Shown one piece after another: positions 1-7,658 of a stretch of DNA of 64,000 bases. A model generated the notes under the pieces. The model was given only the letters and a program-made list of their open reading frames with translations. It ran no database searches and was not told the origin of the DNA. Positions within the stretch are counted from its first letter, which is position 1; every line of letters starts with the position of its first letter. This DNA is from Exiguobacterium qingdaonense. GTDB lineage: Bacteria; Bacillota; Bacilli; Exiguobacteriales; Exiguobacteriaceae. The position numbers were made by a program, and so were the translations under genes. The stretch is from assembly GCF_018617855.1 (NCBI RefSeq), contig NZ_JACSKY010000001.1, forward strand, positions 62,001 through 126,000. The letters are read 5' to 3'.

Positions 1-310
1 GGTCCTTGATCCGCTCTTTCGGTGTACCACCTGACTCGCCTTCTGAGTCAATCATTGCTCCGTCTGGACCGTTCCCTTCTGGTTCTTCATATGGCGCATC
101 CCCACACCAAAAGTCGACATCCGTCACTTCGAAAATCCCTAAAAACTTTCGTTTGTCATGACAGTCGGTGACCCAACTCGTAATCTCGCTCCCTGAGATA
201 TCTAATGATTGGTAGTAACGGTATCCCAGTTGACCGGAATAGGAGATGAGGGCGACAAGTAGCAAGGAGAAAAGAATTCCTGACACAAAAATCGTTTTGG
301 CTTGTTTCAT
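1..310 (-). CDS. Membrane-anchored or secreted hypothetical protein, C-terminus cut by window edge
   Basis: The frame starts at the ATG complement at 308-310 and stays open to base 1, giving at least 103 residues. It begins MKQAKTIFVSGILFSLLLVA, a positively charged start followed by one hydrophobic stretch, so it is either a signal-anchor or a signal peptide. The rest is hydrophilic and contains two cysteines (in TDCHDK and FWCGD) and then an acidic, glycine-rich segment. No family is recognised. A modest GGAAA ribosome site lies about 6 bases upstream of the ATG. The C-terminus is outside the window, so length and function are unknown. Confidence 0.7.
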   Translation of the reverse strand, partial: MKQAKTIFVSGILFSLLLVALISYSGQLGYRYYQSLDISGSEITSWVTDCHDKRKFLGIFEVTDVDFWCGDAPYEEPEGNGPDGAMIDSEGESGGTPKERIKD

Positions 311-377
311 CGGTGTTTCCGCTTATGTATATTCAGTTTGATCGTTTTCATCTGATGTGACGGCTCCTCTCATAGAC

Positions 378-406
378 TAAATCCTTTTTTTGGAAATAGG
401 ATTAAA
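378..406. promoter_or_regulatory. Inverted repeat upstream of the edge gene
   Basis: TAAATCC and GGATTAAA halves flank a T-rich and A-rich centre about 70 bases upstream of the edge gene, where its promoter should lie. It could be an operator or only a fortuitous AT-rich repeat. No consensus is recognised. Confidence 0.25.
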
Positions 407-455
407 TGGATCATATCACAAGGATTGGCGGAATATTCAGTTATTTTCAGACAAG

Positions 456-482
456 AGAAAAAGCCCGTTCATTGAACGAGCA
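456..482 (-). terminator. Terminator after the DinB-like gene
   Basis: Read on the minus strand, GCTCGTTC and GAACGGGC pair around a short loop and are followed by TTTTTCTC. It lies 28 bases after the dinB-like stop codon, as expected for an intrinsic terminator. Confidence 0.75.
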
Positions 483-509
483 GTTGATCTATAGACTCAT
501 AAATTTTTT

Positions 510-980
510 TCATCTCTTGAGAATAGACTCGACTTGCTTCATATGGTGCCGGTCATGCTCGATGAATTCTTCGATGATCACATGTAACGAGTAGGGGACA
601 CCTTGAGGCGGATCATGGGAGACGCCATTCGCTGTCGTTTTATAGGTCAGCGCCTCCTCACTTAAGGACTCGAGCATGGTGATGAGTGCTCGTCGACTTT
701 GTAGTGATTCCTTCAATACGACGTCACTTGATAACTGCTCCGCCCTTTTCGTCGCTCGCGCGTTGAACGAGTCAAAGTCAGGGAATATCATTCCTTCACC
801 GTTCTTCACCGATGGGATGATGACATTCAACAGATGATTGTCCCAATGGGCGATATGTAAGATGATTTGCTTTATGGACCACTTCTCCGAGTCGCTCTGT
901 TTGTTCCAATCAGATTCACTCAGCTTTTCTAACGTCTTGAGCCATTCTGTGTACGATGCGAATTCTTGAATAACTTGCAT
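510..980 (-). CDS. DinB-family (YfiT-like) putative metal-dependent protein
   Basis: This is a 156-residue protein of the DinB/YfiT four-helix-bundle superfamily. Members bind a divalent metal through three histidines, and some are thiol (bacillithiol or mycothiol) transferases. The conserved first histidine appears in HIAHWD near residue 45, and a second cluster, EHDRHHMKQ, lies near the C-terminus, in the usual order for the fold. The start chosen is the ATG complement at 978-980, preceded by GGGGAGGGGATT. An upstream ATG near 1055 would put a non-conserved tail before this ribosome site and run into a terminator hairpin. It is probably monocistronic. The substrate cannot be told from sequence. 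Confidence 0.8.
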   Translation of the reverse strand: MQVIQEFASYTEWLKTLEKLSESDWNKQSDSEKWSIKQIILHIAHWDNHLLNVIIPSVKNGEGMIFPDFDSFNARATKRAEQLSSDVVLKESLQSRRALITMLESLSEEALTYKTTANGVSHDPPQGVPYSLHVIIEEFIEHDRHHMKQVESILKR

Positions 981-1042
981 CCAATCCCCTCCCCGTTCGC
1001 TTTGAATTACTGCGATTATAGCACGAACGAGTCTTTTCAAAT

Positions 1043-1078
1043 CAAAAAACGGCACCGTTCGTTATGAACGATGCCGTG
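1043..1078 (-). terminator. Terminator that originally served the purine permease transcript
   Basis: ACGGCACCGTTCG pairs with GAACGATGCCGT. On the minus strand the hairpin is followed by TTTTTTGATTTG, so it terminates leftward transcripts. The nearest leftward gene upstream is the purine permease, which now ends 1.3 kb away. The TnpB element sits between the permease stop and this hairpin, which fits an insertion that split gene from terminator. Confidence 0.75.
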
Positions 1079-1153
1079 CGTATCTCTATCAAAATTAAGC
1101 GAGAGTACTCCCACTCTCCTTTCGGGTATACTACCTTCAAGGAGGTGAACATC

Positions 1154-2305
1154 ATGCTGAAACACAAGGCTTACAAATTCAGAATCTACCCGACAAAAAA
1201 GCAGGAGATCCTGATCGCGAAGACGTTCGGTTGTTCGCGTTTCGTCTTCAACCACTTCTTGGCGAAATGGGATGAAACCTATCAAGCGACTGGTAAAGGA
1301 CTCTCCTACGGATCTTGTTCGAAAGAGATCCCTTTGCTGAAGCAGGAGTTCGACTGGTTAAAAGAGGTCGACAGCCATTCCCTTCAGACTAGCGTCAAGC
1401 ATCTGGCCGACGCCTATGAACGCTTCTTCAAGAAACAGAACGAGCGCCCTCGCTTCAAGTCGAAACGGAACCCTGTTCAATCATACAAGACGAATATCGA
1501 GAAGAATAATCAGATCCCCGAAATCTCGATCATCGGAAACAAACTCAAGCTCCCGAAGCTGAAGTGGGTTCGTTTCGCCAACTCGAAGCAGGTCAAGGGG
1601 CGTATCTTGAACGCCACGATCCGACGTACAGCTTCGGGCAAATACTTCGTGTCCCTGCTCGCAGAGCAGGAGATTGACGAACTGCCGAAGACCGGCTCAT
1701 CCGTAGGCGTCGACGTCGGGCTGAAGAATTTCGCTATCCTGTCAAACGGAACCGTATACCAAAACGACCGTTATTTCCGTACGCTCGAGAAGAAGCTGGC
1801 GCGCGAGCAGCGGAAGTTGTCCCGTCGTCAGCTCATCGCCTTGAACAGGAAGGTGAAACTGTCCGAGGCGAAGAACTACCAGAAGCAGAAGCGGAAGGTC
1901 GCCCGCATCCACGAGAAGATTGCCAACAAGCGGACAGACTTCCTGCACAAGGTATCGACCGAGATCGTCAAAAACCACGACGTCATCGGTATCGAGACCT
2001 TGCAGGTGAAGAACATGCAGAAGAACCGCAAATTAAGCAAGTCCATCTCCGAGGTGAGTTGGTCGGAGTTCTTCCGCATGCTTGAATACAAGGCCGACTG
2101 GTACGGGAAGACCTTCGCCTCGAGCCAATTGTGTTCGGGTTGCGGCCATCGGCACAAGGACGTGAAGCATCTAAGCCTGCGTGAATGGACATGCCCGAAT
2201 TGCGGGGTCCATCACGACCGCGATGTGAACGCAGGACTGAATCTCAAAAAAGAAGCAGAACGTATCTTGGCTGCTTCAACCGTCGGGACGACGGGGTTAG
2301 CCTGA
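1154..2305 (+). CDS. tnpB: RNA-guided endonuclease TnpB (IS605 OrfB)
   Basis: This is a full-length 383-residue TnpB, the RuvC-type nuclease encoded by IS200/IS605 elements. Family members use an omega RNA from the element's right end to cut DNA next to a short TAM. The N-terminus is the OrfB helix-turn-helix type ([13 protein letters not shown]). The three RuvC acidic residues are present: D187 in [10 protein letters not shown]281 in GIETLQVKN and D357 in HDRDVNAG. A zinc-finger, CSGCGH with CPNCG, lies between the last two. The start is ATG 1154 because AAGGAGGTGAAC precedes it; the longer frame from 1064 starts outside the element. Nothing looks broken, so an active nuclease is plausible. 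Confidence 0.93.
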   Translation: MLKHKAYKFRIYPTKKQEILIAKTFGCSRFVFNHFLAKWDETYQATGKGLSYGSCSKEIPLLKQEFDWLKEVDSHSLQTSVKHLADAYERFFKKQNERPRFKSKRNPVQSYKTNIEKNNQIPEISIIGNKLKLPKLKWVRFANSKQVKGRILNATIRRTASGKYFVSLLAEQEIDELPKTGSSVGVDVGLKNFAILSNGTVYQNDRYFRTLEKKLAREQRKLSRRQLIALNRKVKLSEAKNYQKQKRKVARIHEKIANKRTDFLHKVSTEIVKNHDVIGIETLQVKNMQKNRKLSKSISEVSWSEFFRMLEYKADWYGKTFASSQLCSGCGHRHKDVKHLSLREWTCPNCGVHHDRDVNAGLNLKKEAERILAASTVGTTGLA

Positions 2306-2376
2306 TCAGGTTTTGACCGATAGGTCGGATAACTCAGGAATCCTCCACCTCTAAGTGAAGCGTAGGTGGAGGTAGT
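2230..2376 (+). ncRNA. Candidate omega (reRNA) guide RNA at the TnpB right end
   Basis: In this family the guide RNA overlaps the end of tnpB and runs through the right-end hairpin, with the guide taken from the flanking DNA. Here the 3' end of tnpB runs into a structured 70-base tail with the CCTCCACCT/AGGTGGAGG hairpin and then TAGTTCA. The guide would start near 2377 and therefore match the permease 3' end. The 5' boundary is an estimate; nothing in the sequence fixes it. Confidence 0.45.
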
Positions 2377-3639
2377 TCAAAACCAGACTGGTAATGAGAA
2401 GAAAACTAAGAACAATACGGTCAAGACACCGACGACCGGACTGAGCGACCGATAGCCCTTCTTGAACAAGACGATCATCGTGTACGCGATGAACCCGAGT
2501 CCGATCCCATCGACGATGGAATAAGTGAACGGAATCATGATGATGACAAGGATTGCTGGGAAGGCATGCTCCCAGTTATCGAGAGGCAAATGCTTCACGT
2601 TCTGGAACATCATCATGCCGATGATAATTAACACCGGTGCGATCGCCGTCACAGGGATGATTGCAAAGAGCGGTAGCAATAAGAGCGATACCACATACAA
2701 TCCAGATGTGACGAATGAAGCGATCCCGCCTCGTGCACCGACCGATATCCCGGCAGCCACTTCGACCGTCGAGACGGTCGGGCTTGAACCGAACATGGCC
2801 CCGGCCATCGTCGAGAGACCTTGTGCGACGAGACCTTTCGGCGCCTCTTCTTCTTTGCCGATTGCCCGTGTCTGATTCTGAATCAGGCTGATGTTTTCAA
2901 TCAACAAGACGAGCGTCAGTACACCGACCGCGACCAAAAAGAGTGGAGACGCAGATTCCGCGAACGAGATGTTCCCGAACACCGTGCCGAACGACTCGAA
3001 GAACGGTGACAACGCGAAGCTTCCCGTCCAATCGAGTGTTCCCATCACGGCACTGAGTCCGACACCGAAACCGATCGTCCAAAGGAAGCTGCTCGGTCCC
3101 ATCTTCAAGAACAGTAAGATGGCGACGAAGAGTGACAGGAATGCGACTTGGACGTCACGTTCGCCGAGGTCACCGATGTGAAGCAATGCCCCACCCCCGC
3201 CTGAGACGATCCCTGCCGCCTCGAGTCCGATCAAGATGAGGAAGAGGCCGAGACCGACCGTCAATCCGTCATGAATGATCGGTGGGAACGCGTTCGCCAA
3301 TTTCCTCGCCACTTTGGTCACCGTCATCAGTACGACGAGTACACCTGAGACGAACGAGACGGCGAGCGCGCCTTGCCAGCTCAACCCCATCTGTAAGACG
3401 AGCGTATAGGTGAAGAGCGCGTTAATCCCCATTCCCGGTAACAAGAGAAGCGGCAGATTGAAGAATCCCGCAATCAACGTCCCGATGATGCTTGTCAAAA
3501 TCGCTCCGACGAGCGCCCCCTCGAACGGGAGTCCGGCTTGTGTCAAAATTGCCGCATGCACGGCCGGGATGTATGCTGTCGCCAGAAAGTTCAGCACGCC
3601 CCCGTATGTTTCTGTTTTCCATTCTGTTTGTTTTGCCAT
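2377..3639 (-). CDS. AzgA-type NCS2 purine (guanine/hypoxanthine or adenine) permease
   Basis: This 420-residue, 12-to-14-span membrane protein belongs to the AzgA branch of NCS2 nucleobase:cation symporters (PbuG and PbuO of Bacillus). Branch features are the N-terminal TAYIPAVHA region, LLPGMGINALFTY, and GSSPTVSTVEVAAGISVGAR, the substrate-site helix. The start is the ATG complement at 3637-3639, after AAAGGATTGATTCC; the upstream in-frame codons lie in the leader. The C-terminus ends PVWF and the TGA uses the bases TCA of the TnpB right-end junction, so the last residues may differ from the ancestral protein. No purine riboswitch is visible in the leader. Confidence 0.88.
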   Translation of the reverse strand: MAKQTEWKTETYGGVLNFLATAYIPAVHAAILTQAGLPFEGALVGAILTSIIGTLIAGFFNLPLLLLPGMGINALFTYTLVLQMGLSWQGALAVSFVSGVLVVLMTVTKVARKLANAFPPIIHDGLTVGLGLFLILIGLEAAGIVSGGGGALLHIGDLGERDVQVAFLSLFVAILLFLKMGPSSFLWTIGFGVGLSAVMGTLDWTGSFALSPFFESFGTVFGNISFAESASPLFLVAVGVLTLVLLIENISLIQNQTRAIGKEEEAPKGLVAQGLSTMAGAMFGSSPTVSTVEVAAGISVGARGGIASFVTSGLYVVSLLLLPLFAIIPVTAIAPVLIIIGMMMFQNVKHLPLDNWEHAFPAILVIIMIPFTYSIVDGIGLGFIAYTMIVLFKKGYRSLSPVVGVLTVLFLVFFSLPVWF

Positions 3640-3693
3640 AGGAATCAATCCTTTATTGGCACCCTCACCCACCCGTGTATACACACGAATTCG

Positions 3694-3723
3694 ATTATAT
3701 CCTGTCAGACATCTAACAAGCAA
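3694..3723 (-). promoter_or_regulatory. Probable SigA promoter of the purine permease
   Basis: On the minus strand, TTGCTT and TATAAT are separated by 18 bases, giving a start near 3687 and a leader of about 48 bases. The leader has a GTGTATACAC palindrome but no recognisable riboswitch. Confidence 0.5.
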
Positions 3724-3799
3724 GAGCGATTCGACTCAATTCCTTCTTTGGGCCTATTCATGAGACCAATTCCAACAAAAGATTCATTTTATAAAACAA

Positions 3800-3811
3800 G
3801 AACGTTTGTTC
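3800..3811. promoter_or_regulatory. LexA (DinR)-type SOS box, GAACGTTTGTTC
   Basis: The 12 bases match the Gram-positive LexA core GAAC-N4-GTTC exactly. The box lies 33 bases upstream of the -10 of the toxin gene and about 110 bases upstream of the divergent permease start, so the toxin is the likelier target. Binding is inferred from consensus only. Confidence 0.5.
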
Positions 3812-3820
3812 TTATTTTTA

Positions 3821-3850
3821 ACGTCATTTTACGAACAAATCTGTTATAAT
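3821..3850 (+). promoter_or_regulatory. Extended -10 promoter of the toxin mRNA
   Basis: TGTTATAAT (3842-3850) is a perfect extended -10. The -35 (ACGTCA, 18-base spacing) is weak, which is common with a TG extension. Transcription would start near 3857 and leave a leader of about 56 bases. Confidence 0.6.
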
Positions 3851-3912
3851 GAAGGGGCAGGTTAACGTAGCAATAGTGGGGTCAGCCGCCAAGTCCACAA
3901 TGGAGGAAGGCG

Positions 3913-4044
3913 GTGGTGCGGATGGAACAACTTTGGACCTGGGTTGGGGATTATGTCATGATCCCAATCCTCGCTCCGATCATCGTTCATTTGGTGATTC
4001 ACCGAACATCCGATCGTGCAACGTCTGAACGCACAAAAAAATGA
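3913..4044 (+). CDS. Probable Fst-family type I toxin (small hydrophobic peptide)
   Basis: The frame encodes 43 residues from GTG 3913 (GGAGG 6 bases upstream) or 40 from ATG 3922, too short for most gene finders. The peptide has a short N-terminal part, one hydrophobic helix with MIPILAPIIVHLVI, and a basic tail, SDRATSERTKK. This is the pattern of Fst/Ldr-type toxins (a PIxAPIxV helix followed by a charged tail), which insert into the membrane and are controlled by antisense RNA. In the mRNA, GCCGCC (3885-3890) can pair with GGCGGT (3909-3914) and would bury the GTG. A convergent antisense transcript follows. The family assignment rests on this pattern and the locus layout, not on an alignment. 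Confidence 0.65.
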   Translation: MVRMEQLWTWVGDYVMIPILAPIIVHLVIHRTSDRATSERTKK

Positions 4045-4165
4045 CCCCCTCGGCGCAATGAGATGGGTCACTTTCTGATTCACTAACCATTGTGGCGGCT
4101 GGGACCACTCTTAAAGTGGTAGCCTGTAAGCCAGAGGTCGGTGTGTCCAGCACCGGTCTCTTTCT
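4036..4165 (-). ncRNA. Antisense antitoxin RNA (RNA II-like) of the type I locus
   Basis: A minus-strand promoter (CTGAAA 4195-4200, 17-base spacing, TATGAT 4172-4177) would start a transcript near 4165. It ends at a hairpin with seven T residues near 4035, giving about 125-130 bases. The RNA has two internal hairpins (CCGGTG/CACCG and CCACT/AGTGG) and a segment, CCCAGCCGCCACAATGG, resembling the toxin leader CAGCCGCC and CACAATGG. The RNA overlaps the toxin mRNA 3' end. This is the convergent, shared-terminator arrangement known for Fst systems. Confidence 0.55.
4042..4070. terminator. Shared bidirectional terminator of toxin mRNA and antisense RNA
   Basis: TGACCC (4042-4047) pairs with GGGTCA (4065-4070). 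It is flanked by seven A residues on the left, which give a U-run on the minus strand, and by CTTTCT on the right, so termination is strong leftward and weaker rightward. The toxin stop codon TGA forms the first bases of the stem. Confidence 0.6.
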
Positions 4166-4171
4166 ACTTGC

Positions 4172-4200
4172 ATCATACCATACTTTATCCGTGTTTTCAG
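4172..4200 (-). promoter_or_regulatory. Promoter of the antisense antitoxin RNA
   Basis: CTGAAA and TATGAT are separated by 17 bases on the minus strand. The -35 matches the SigA consensus at 4 of 6 positions and the -10 at 5 of 6, better than the toxin -35, as expected for a more abundant antitoxin RNA. Confidence 0.5.
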
Positions 4201-4241
4201 TATGAGAAACGTCATTTGACACGAAAATCACAAATAATCTT

Positions 4242-4270
4242 ACCGCTCAGGAAAAATCAGCCTGAGCGGT
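4242..4270 (-). terminator. Terminator overlapping the ydbT 3' end
   Basis: ACCGCTCAGG and CCTGAGCGGT form a 10-bp stem around a short A-rich loop that contains the ydbT stop codon. T residues follow only on the plus strand (GGTTTTCG), so it may mainly shield the operon end from rightward transcription. Confidence 0.55.
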
Positions 4271-5756
4271 TTTCGTTTATCTCATCGTAACGGGAGAACC
4301 AGGCTAGCATCGCGTCCGCCTCACTTTTCGGAATATCGTCGATCACCTCAATTGACAAAATTCCTCCACGTGTCGAGAATTGCACTGTACATAGCCCGAA
4401 ACGACGTTGCAAGAGCGATTGCTTCACTTGAATTTGTTCGATCCGCGGTTTGTCCGTCAAGAACGAGCGGACGTTGAACGCTCCCGTCCGTAACTGGATG
4501 AATCGATCCGTGCGGACGTATTTTGTGGTAACAAAACTGAGGACGCGTCCCCCGATGATGATGGCCCATAAGAGCAGGAGCCACCAGGCATAATCTCGGA
4601 AGAAATAGAGCACGAGTCCTGATAAGATGATCCCGAACCAGCTGATTCGCATCAGTTTGATTCCTAGCGCACGTCTCGGTAGTCGATGTAAATCGTCCGA
4701 CCATGTGAATTGAGAGAAATGCTCACGTAAGACACGCATTGCCCGGTCACGCCTGACGAACGGGAGAATTGTCGACGATTCATCTTTTAATTCATCCATT
4801 GTCCCTGCCGCCACGAGTTCGACCCCGACGATGTGGAACCAGCGACGAATGAACGTTTCCTTAATCCGAATCGCTTGAATCTTCTCATACGGGATTTCTT
4901 TGGCGCTTCGGTTCAACAATCCCTTCTCGACGCGAATGCGTTCCCCTCTCCGCTCGAGCCGGAAGTTCCCATACTTCAAGAAGTTGATGATCATGCCGAT
5001 CACGACCGACAGCATCAATACCCCGATGACGAGAAGACCGATGACGATGATAGATGCATGTACGACATAATCTTCGACTTGGTTGAACGCCCCATCTAAG
5101 TTGATGAAGTCGTCGATTGACGAGATGATGGTCGAGGCGACCGGGAAGATGGCGAAGACAGAGAGTGACGTGACGGAAGCCAACACGATTTCACGCGTGG
5201 ACAAGGCGTACAACAGGCGAGTTGGTACCGGTGCTGCCTGTGCAGGTGTCTCATCCGACTCTTCTGAGTCATCCACCGCTTGTGCGTTTTGTTTCCGGTG
5301 ACGGACTTGTTCGAGAATCTCTTCCAGTCGTTTCGCTTCAGTCGGGAAGACACCTGCTAATTTGAAGGAAGCATCGTCACTGTTGGCATTCGTATCGAAC
5401 GTCAATTCGACCACACCTAGCAATCGATAGAGGAATGGACTGTTCGAATGAACACTTTGAATCTTATAGAGTGGAAGCGACTTTTCTTTTTTCAACCAGT
5501 TTCCTTCAATGACATAGACAGTCTTTTCATCGAGGGCATATCGGAAGTTTAACCACCCGAAGAACTTCTGAACAACGTCGAGTAATAGGAAGAGCAAAAT
5601 CCCGACTCGGATGATGATACCGAATGTCGAGTCCCAGTCGTTATTGAGCACAAAGAGTAAGACGATTGGAATGGCGAACGACTTGATGACCTCGAGAATA
5701 CGTAGCACCAAAACGCGACTCGGAAGTCGATGCCATGTTAACGCAGTCTCGGTCAT
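4257..5756 (-). CDS. ydbT: YdbT-like membrane protein with several bacterial PH domains
   Basis: This 499-residue integral membrane protein is of the YdbT type, with repeated bPH_2 (YdbS/YdbT) domains each following a pair of membrane segments. Three units are visible: segments near residues 20-65 then a PH region with KTVYVIEGNWLKKEKSLPLY; segments near 185-255 then RRGERIRVEKGLLNRSAKEI; segments near 375-410 then RFIQLRTGAFNVRSF. In Bacillus subtilis ydbS-ydbT affects resistance to certain bacteriocins such as amylocyclicin-type peptides; the biochemical role is unknown. Its start overlaps the ydbS stop by four bases (ATGA), so the two are translationally coupled. Confidence 0.85.
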   Translation of the reverse strand: MTETALTWHRLPSRVLVLRILEVIKSFAIPIVLLFVLNNDWDSTFGIIIRVGILLFLLLDVVQKFFGWLNFRYALDEKTVYVIEGNWLKKEKSLPLYKIQSVHSNSPFLYRLLGVVELTFDTNANSDDASFKLAGVFPTEAKRLEEILEQVRHRKQNAQAVDDSEESDETPAQAAPVPTRLLYALSTREIVLASVTSLSVFAIFPVASTIISSIDDFINLDGAFNQVEDYVVHASIIVIGLLVIGVLMLSVVIGMIINFLKYGNFRLERRGERIRVEKGLLNRSAKEIPYEKIQAIRIKETFIRRWFHIVGVELVAAGTMDELKDESSTILPFVRRDRAMRVLREHFSQFTWSDDLHRLPRRALGIKLMRISWFGIILSGLVLYFFRDYAWWLLLLWAIIIGGRVLSFVTTKYVRTDRFIQLRTGAFNVRSFLTDKPRIEQIQVKQSLLQRRFGLCTVQFSTRGGILSIEVIDDIPKSEADAMLAWFSRYDEINENRSG

Positions 5757-6280
5757 ACGACATCCTCCTCTTCAATGCGTGCATAGATGGCAATCTGTTC
5801 ACGGAGTGTCTTGGCGAATGACTCTTCGATCGCATAGATTTCGTGAGAACCGGCCGCTGTCCCGATCGTGATGGTCTGTAACCCGAATTTTCGGAGAATC
5901 GGCCCCTGTGCCGCATGGACATATTGGACTTTCGTCATCGGGATGAGCACATCATGTGTCGTGATAATCCCATGATGAATCCGAATCTCGAGCGGCTGAA
6001 CGTCATACGTGAATCGTTCTTGTTTCCACTTTTGGAACCAGATGAGATCGATCAAGCTATAGACGACATCGATGACGAGTAGTACGATGAAGCTGATTTG
6101 GAGCCAAGTCGGCCAATCAAACCAATATGCGGCAGCCACCAAAGCTCCAGTGACGAGGAGTCCGATGATATAAAAAATCGAGCTTGATAGCCGAAAGACA
6201 GTCCGTGCCTCGATTGGAAGTGTGCCGCTGATTCGTTGTGGTGTGACACCTTCTTCTGGTGTCGATGTTGTTTCTGACAT
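5753..6280 (-). CDS. ydbS: YdbS-like PH-domain membrane protein
   Basis: This is a 175-residue protein with two adjacent membrane segments (about residues 25-75) and one bPH_2 domain (LEIRIHHGIITTHDVLIP, then KFGLQTITIGTAAGSHEI). It is the usual partner of YdbT. The start is the ATG complement at 6278-6280, preceded by ATAGGGGGATTCACC; an earlier frame start near 6364 has no ribosome site. It is the first gene of the ydbS-ydbT pair and overlaps ydbT by four bases. Confidence 0.85.
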   Translation of the reverse strand: MSETTSTPEEGVTPQRISGTLPIEARTVFRLSSSIFYIIGLLVTGALVAAAYWFDWPTWLQISFIVLLVIDVVYSLIDLIWFQKWKQERFTYDVQPLEIRIHHGIITTHDVLIPMTKVQYVHAAQGPILRKFGLQTITIGTAAGSHEIYAIEESFAKTLREQIAIYARIEEEDVV

Positions 6281-6364
6281 GGTGAATCCCCCTATCGTTC
6301 TTATGTATCTGTCTCTATTGTATACGCTTGAGTCGCAAAAAGGTTTCATAACGAACCTAAACAA

Positions 6365-6391
6365 GAAACGAGCCGAACATCGGCCCGTTTC
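6365..6391 (-). terminator. Terminator after the YqjA-like gene
   Basis: GAAACG-A-GCCGA and TCGGC-C-CGTTTC pair around ACA. On the minus strand the stem ends in TTTC and is followed by TTGTTTAGG. It begins immediately after the YqjA-like stop codon. Confidence 0.6.
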
Positions 6392-7483
6392 TCAGTCTTC
6401 AAAAAACCATTTCTTACGTGGTTCCACTTTTAAATTGTCCCCGTGTTTCTTCATTTCTGTCACAAGGTAGCGTTCGAGTTCATTCATTGCCTTGACCCAG
6501 TCGGTCATCGTTGCCACGAGCGGGACGACGATGAGAATCAGTTCTTCTTCTTCCTCGCGCATCTTTTCAATCATCAGTTTCGCAAAGTCAAAGTTCTCAT
6601 GGATGAGATCCTCTTCTCGGTCGATGAGATGCTCGTTCTCAAGCTCATACGCTGAAAACAGACGCTCATGTCGACGCAACAAGTGTCGGATGTGACGGTA
6701 CAGTTCGTCACTCAGTTGTGGTGGGAGTTGCTCAATCGTATGAAAGTCGTGAGCGAGCTTTTCAATCACATGGAGCGCAGCCCGGTTCGTCTCAATCATT
6801 TTTGATTTAATGACGGCCCGACGGAAGATTGGTGTCTTCTTCTCGAGCCAACGATTCGCTTTGATTTCCTCTTCGAAATAAGCGAATGTCTGTTTTGAAT
6901 CGCCATGCAACTTTTTCGTCTCAGGTAACGATTCGAACGAGGAACGTCCGCCTTCCGTTTCTGAGAACAATCGGGCAATCCGAACGACCATTTGGAATAC
7001 TTCTGTCACTTGCTCTTCAAGCTTCCGTTCATATCGTGGTGGGAACAAGAGCGCATTCACAATCAACGCCACCGTGATTCCCATCATGATGAGTAGATAA
7101 CGTTCGCCCGCAAACAGCCAAACCGGCATATCGGACTGGCTCGCCCCTTCCATGATGAGAATCGTCGTCAAGATGACGGTCCGCGTCGTCGATTCTAGAT
7201 TCAAAAAGAGAAGGATCGAAATGGCGATAATGATAACGAATCCGATGGCGATCGGTGTCGGGTTCGGAGTAAGCAACAATGAGCCAACGGAGAGCAAAGC
7301 CCCAATCAAGTTCCCTTTCATCTCTTCGATTAGTCGAAGCCCAGTCTGATAGACAGACGGCAAGAGTGCGAGCGACGCGGCGAGTGCCGGGACGACGATT
7401 TGTTGGAATTGAAACGCCTCGGCAATCAGTAAGACAATCGCGACCGACAGCCCAGTCTTAATAGTTCTAGCCCCAAATTTCAT
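6392..7483 (-). CDS. YqjA-like aromatic-acid-exporter (FUSC/DUF939) family membrane protein
   Basis: This is a 363-residue protein with six closely packed hydrophobic segments in the first about 170 residues (from KFGARTIKTGLSVAIVLLI to LLIMMGITVALIVNALLFPP) and a long, charged, helical cytoplasmic half. The layout is that of the bacterial ArAE_1/FUSC-type proteins YqjA and YgaE of Bacillus, for which no substrate is established. The start is the ATG complement at 7481-7483, with AAAGGAAGG about 10 bases upstream. It stands alone between two terminators. The exporter function is a family label and not proven. Confidence 0.75.
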   Translation of the reverse strand: MKFGARTIKTGLSVAIVLLIAEAFQFQQIVVPALAASLALLPSVYQTGLRLIEEMKGNLIGALLSVGSLLLTPNPTPIAIGFVIIIAISILLFLNLESTTRTVILTTILIMEGASQSDMPVWLFAGERYLLIMMGITVALIVNALLFPPRYERKLEEQVTEVFQMVVRIARLFSETEGGRSSFESLPETKKLHGDSKQTFAYFEEEIKANRWLEKKTPIFRRAVIKSKMIETNRAALHVIEKLAHDFHTIEQLPPQLSDELYRHIRHLLRRHERLFSAYELENEHLIDREEDLIHENFDFAKLMIEKMREEEEELILIVVPLVATMTDWVKAMNELERYLVTEMKKHGDNLKVEPRKKWFFED

Positions 7484-7658
7484 GTGGTGGTGCCTTCCTT
7501 TCTTACACCTGTCATATGTATTTTTTGCCTTCTTCCTTAATTCTAAAACGTACCATACTCTTTTCAAGTGAAAATGAACCATTTCAGGCAGTTTTGTGAA
7601 CGCTCCCGTGTTATGATGACGTTGGATATTTCTTTCATCTTGATGGGGAGGGGTTTAC

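Larger units (their letters stand above)
1098..2376 (+). mobile_element. IS200/IS605-family TnpB-only element
   Basis: The element consists of a left end with a subterminal hairpin (GAGAGT and ACTCTC, about 1102-1120), one tnpB gene, and a right end with a 9-bp-stem hairpin (CCTCCACCT 2342-2350 with AGGTGGAGG 2364-2372). It has no terminal inverted repeats and no target duplication, as is typical of this single-strand transposing family. No tnpA lies beside it, so it depends on a transposase in trans or is immobile. Ends are approximate: left near 1098, right between 2372 and 2380. Flanking genes indicate insertion between a permease and its terminator. Confidence 0.8.

Noticed and set aside
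1098..1160. A transposase gene tnpA belonging with the TnpB element
   Set aside because: No Y1 transposase frame is found on either side; the left end goes straight to tnpB.
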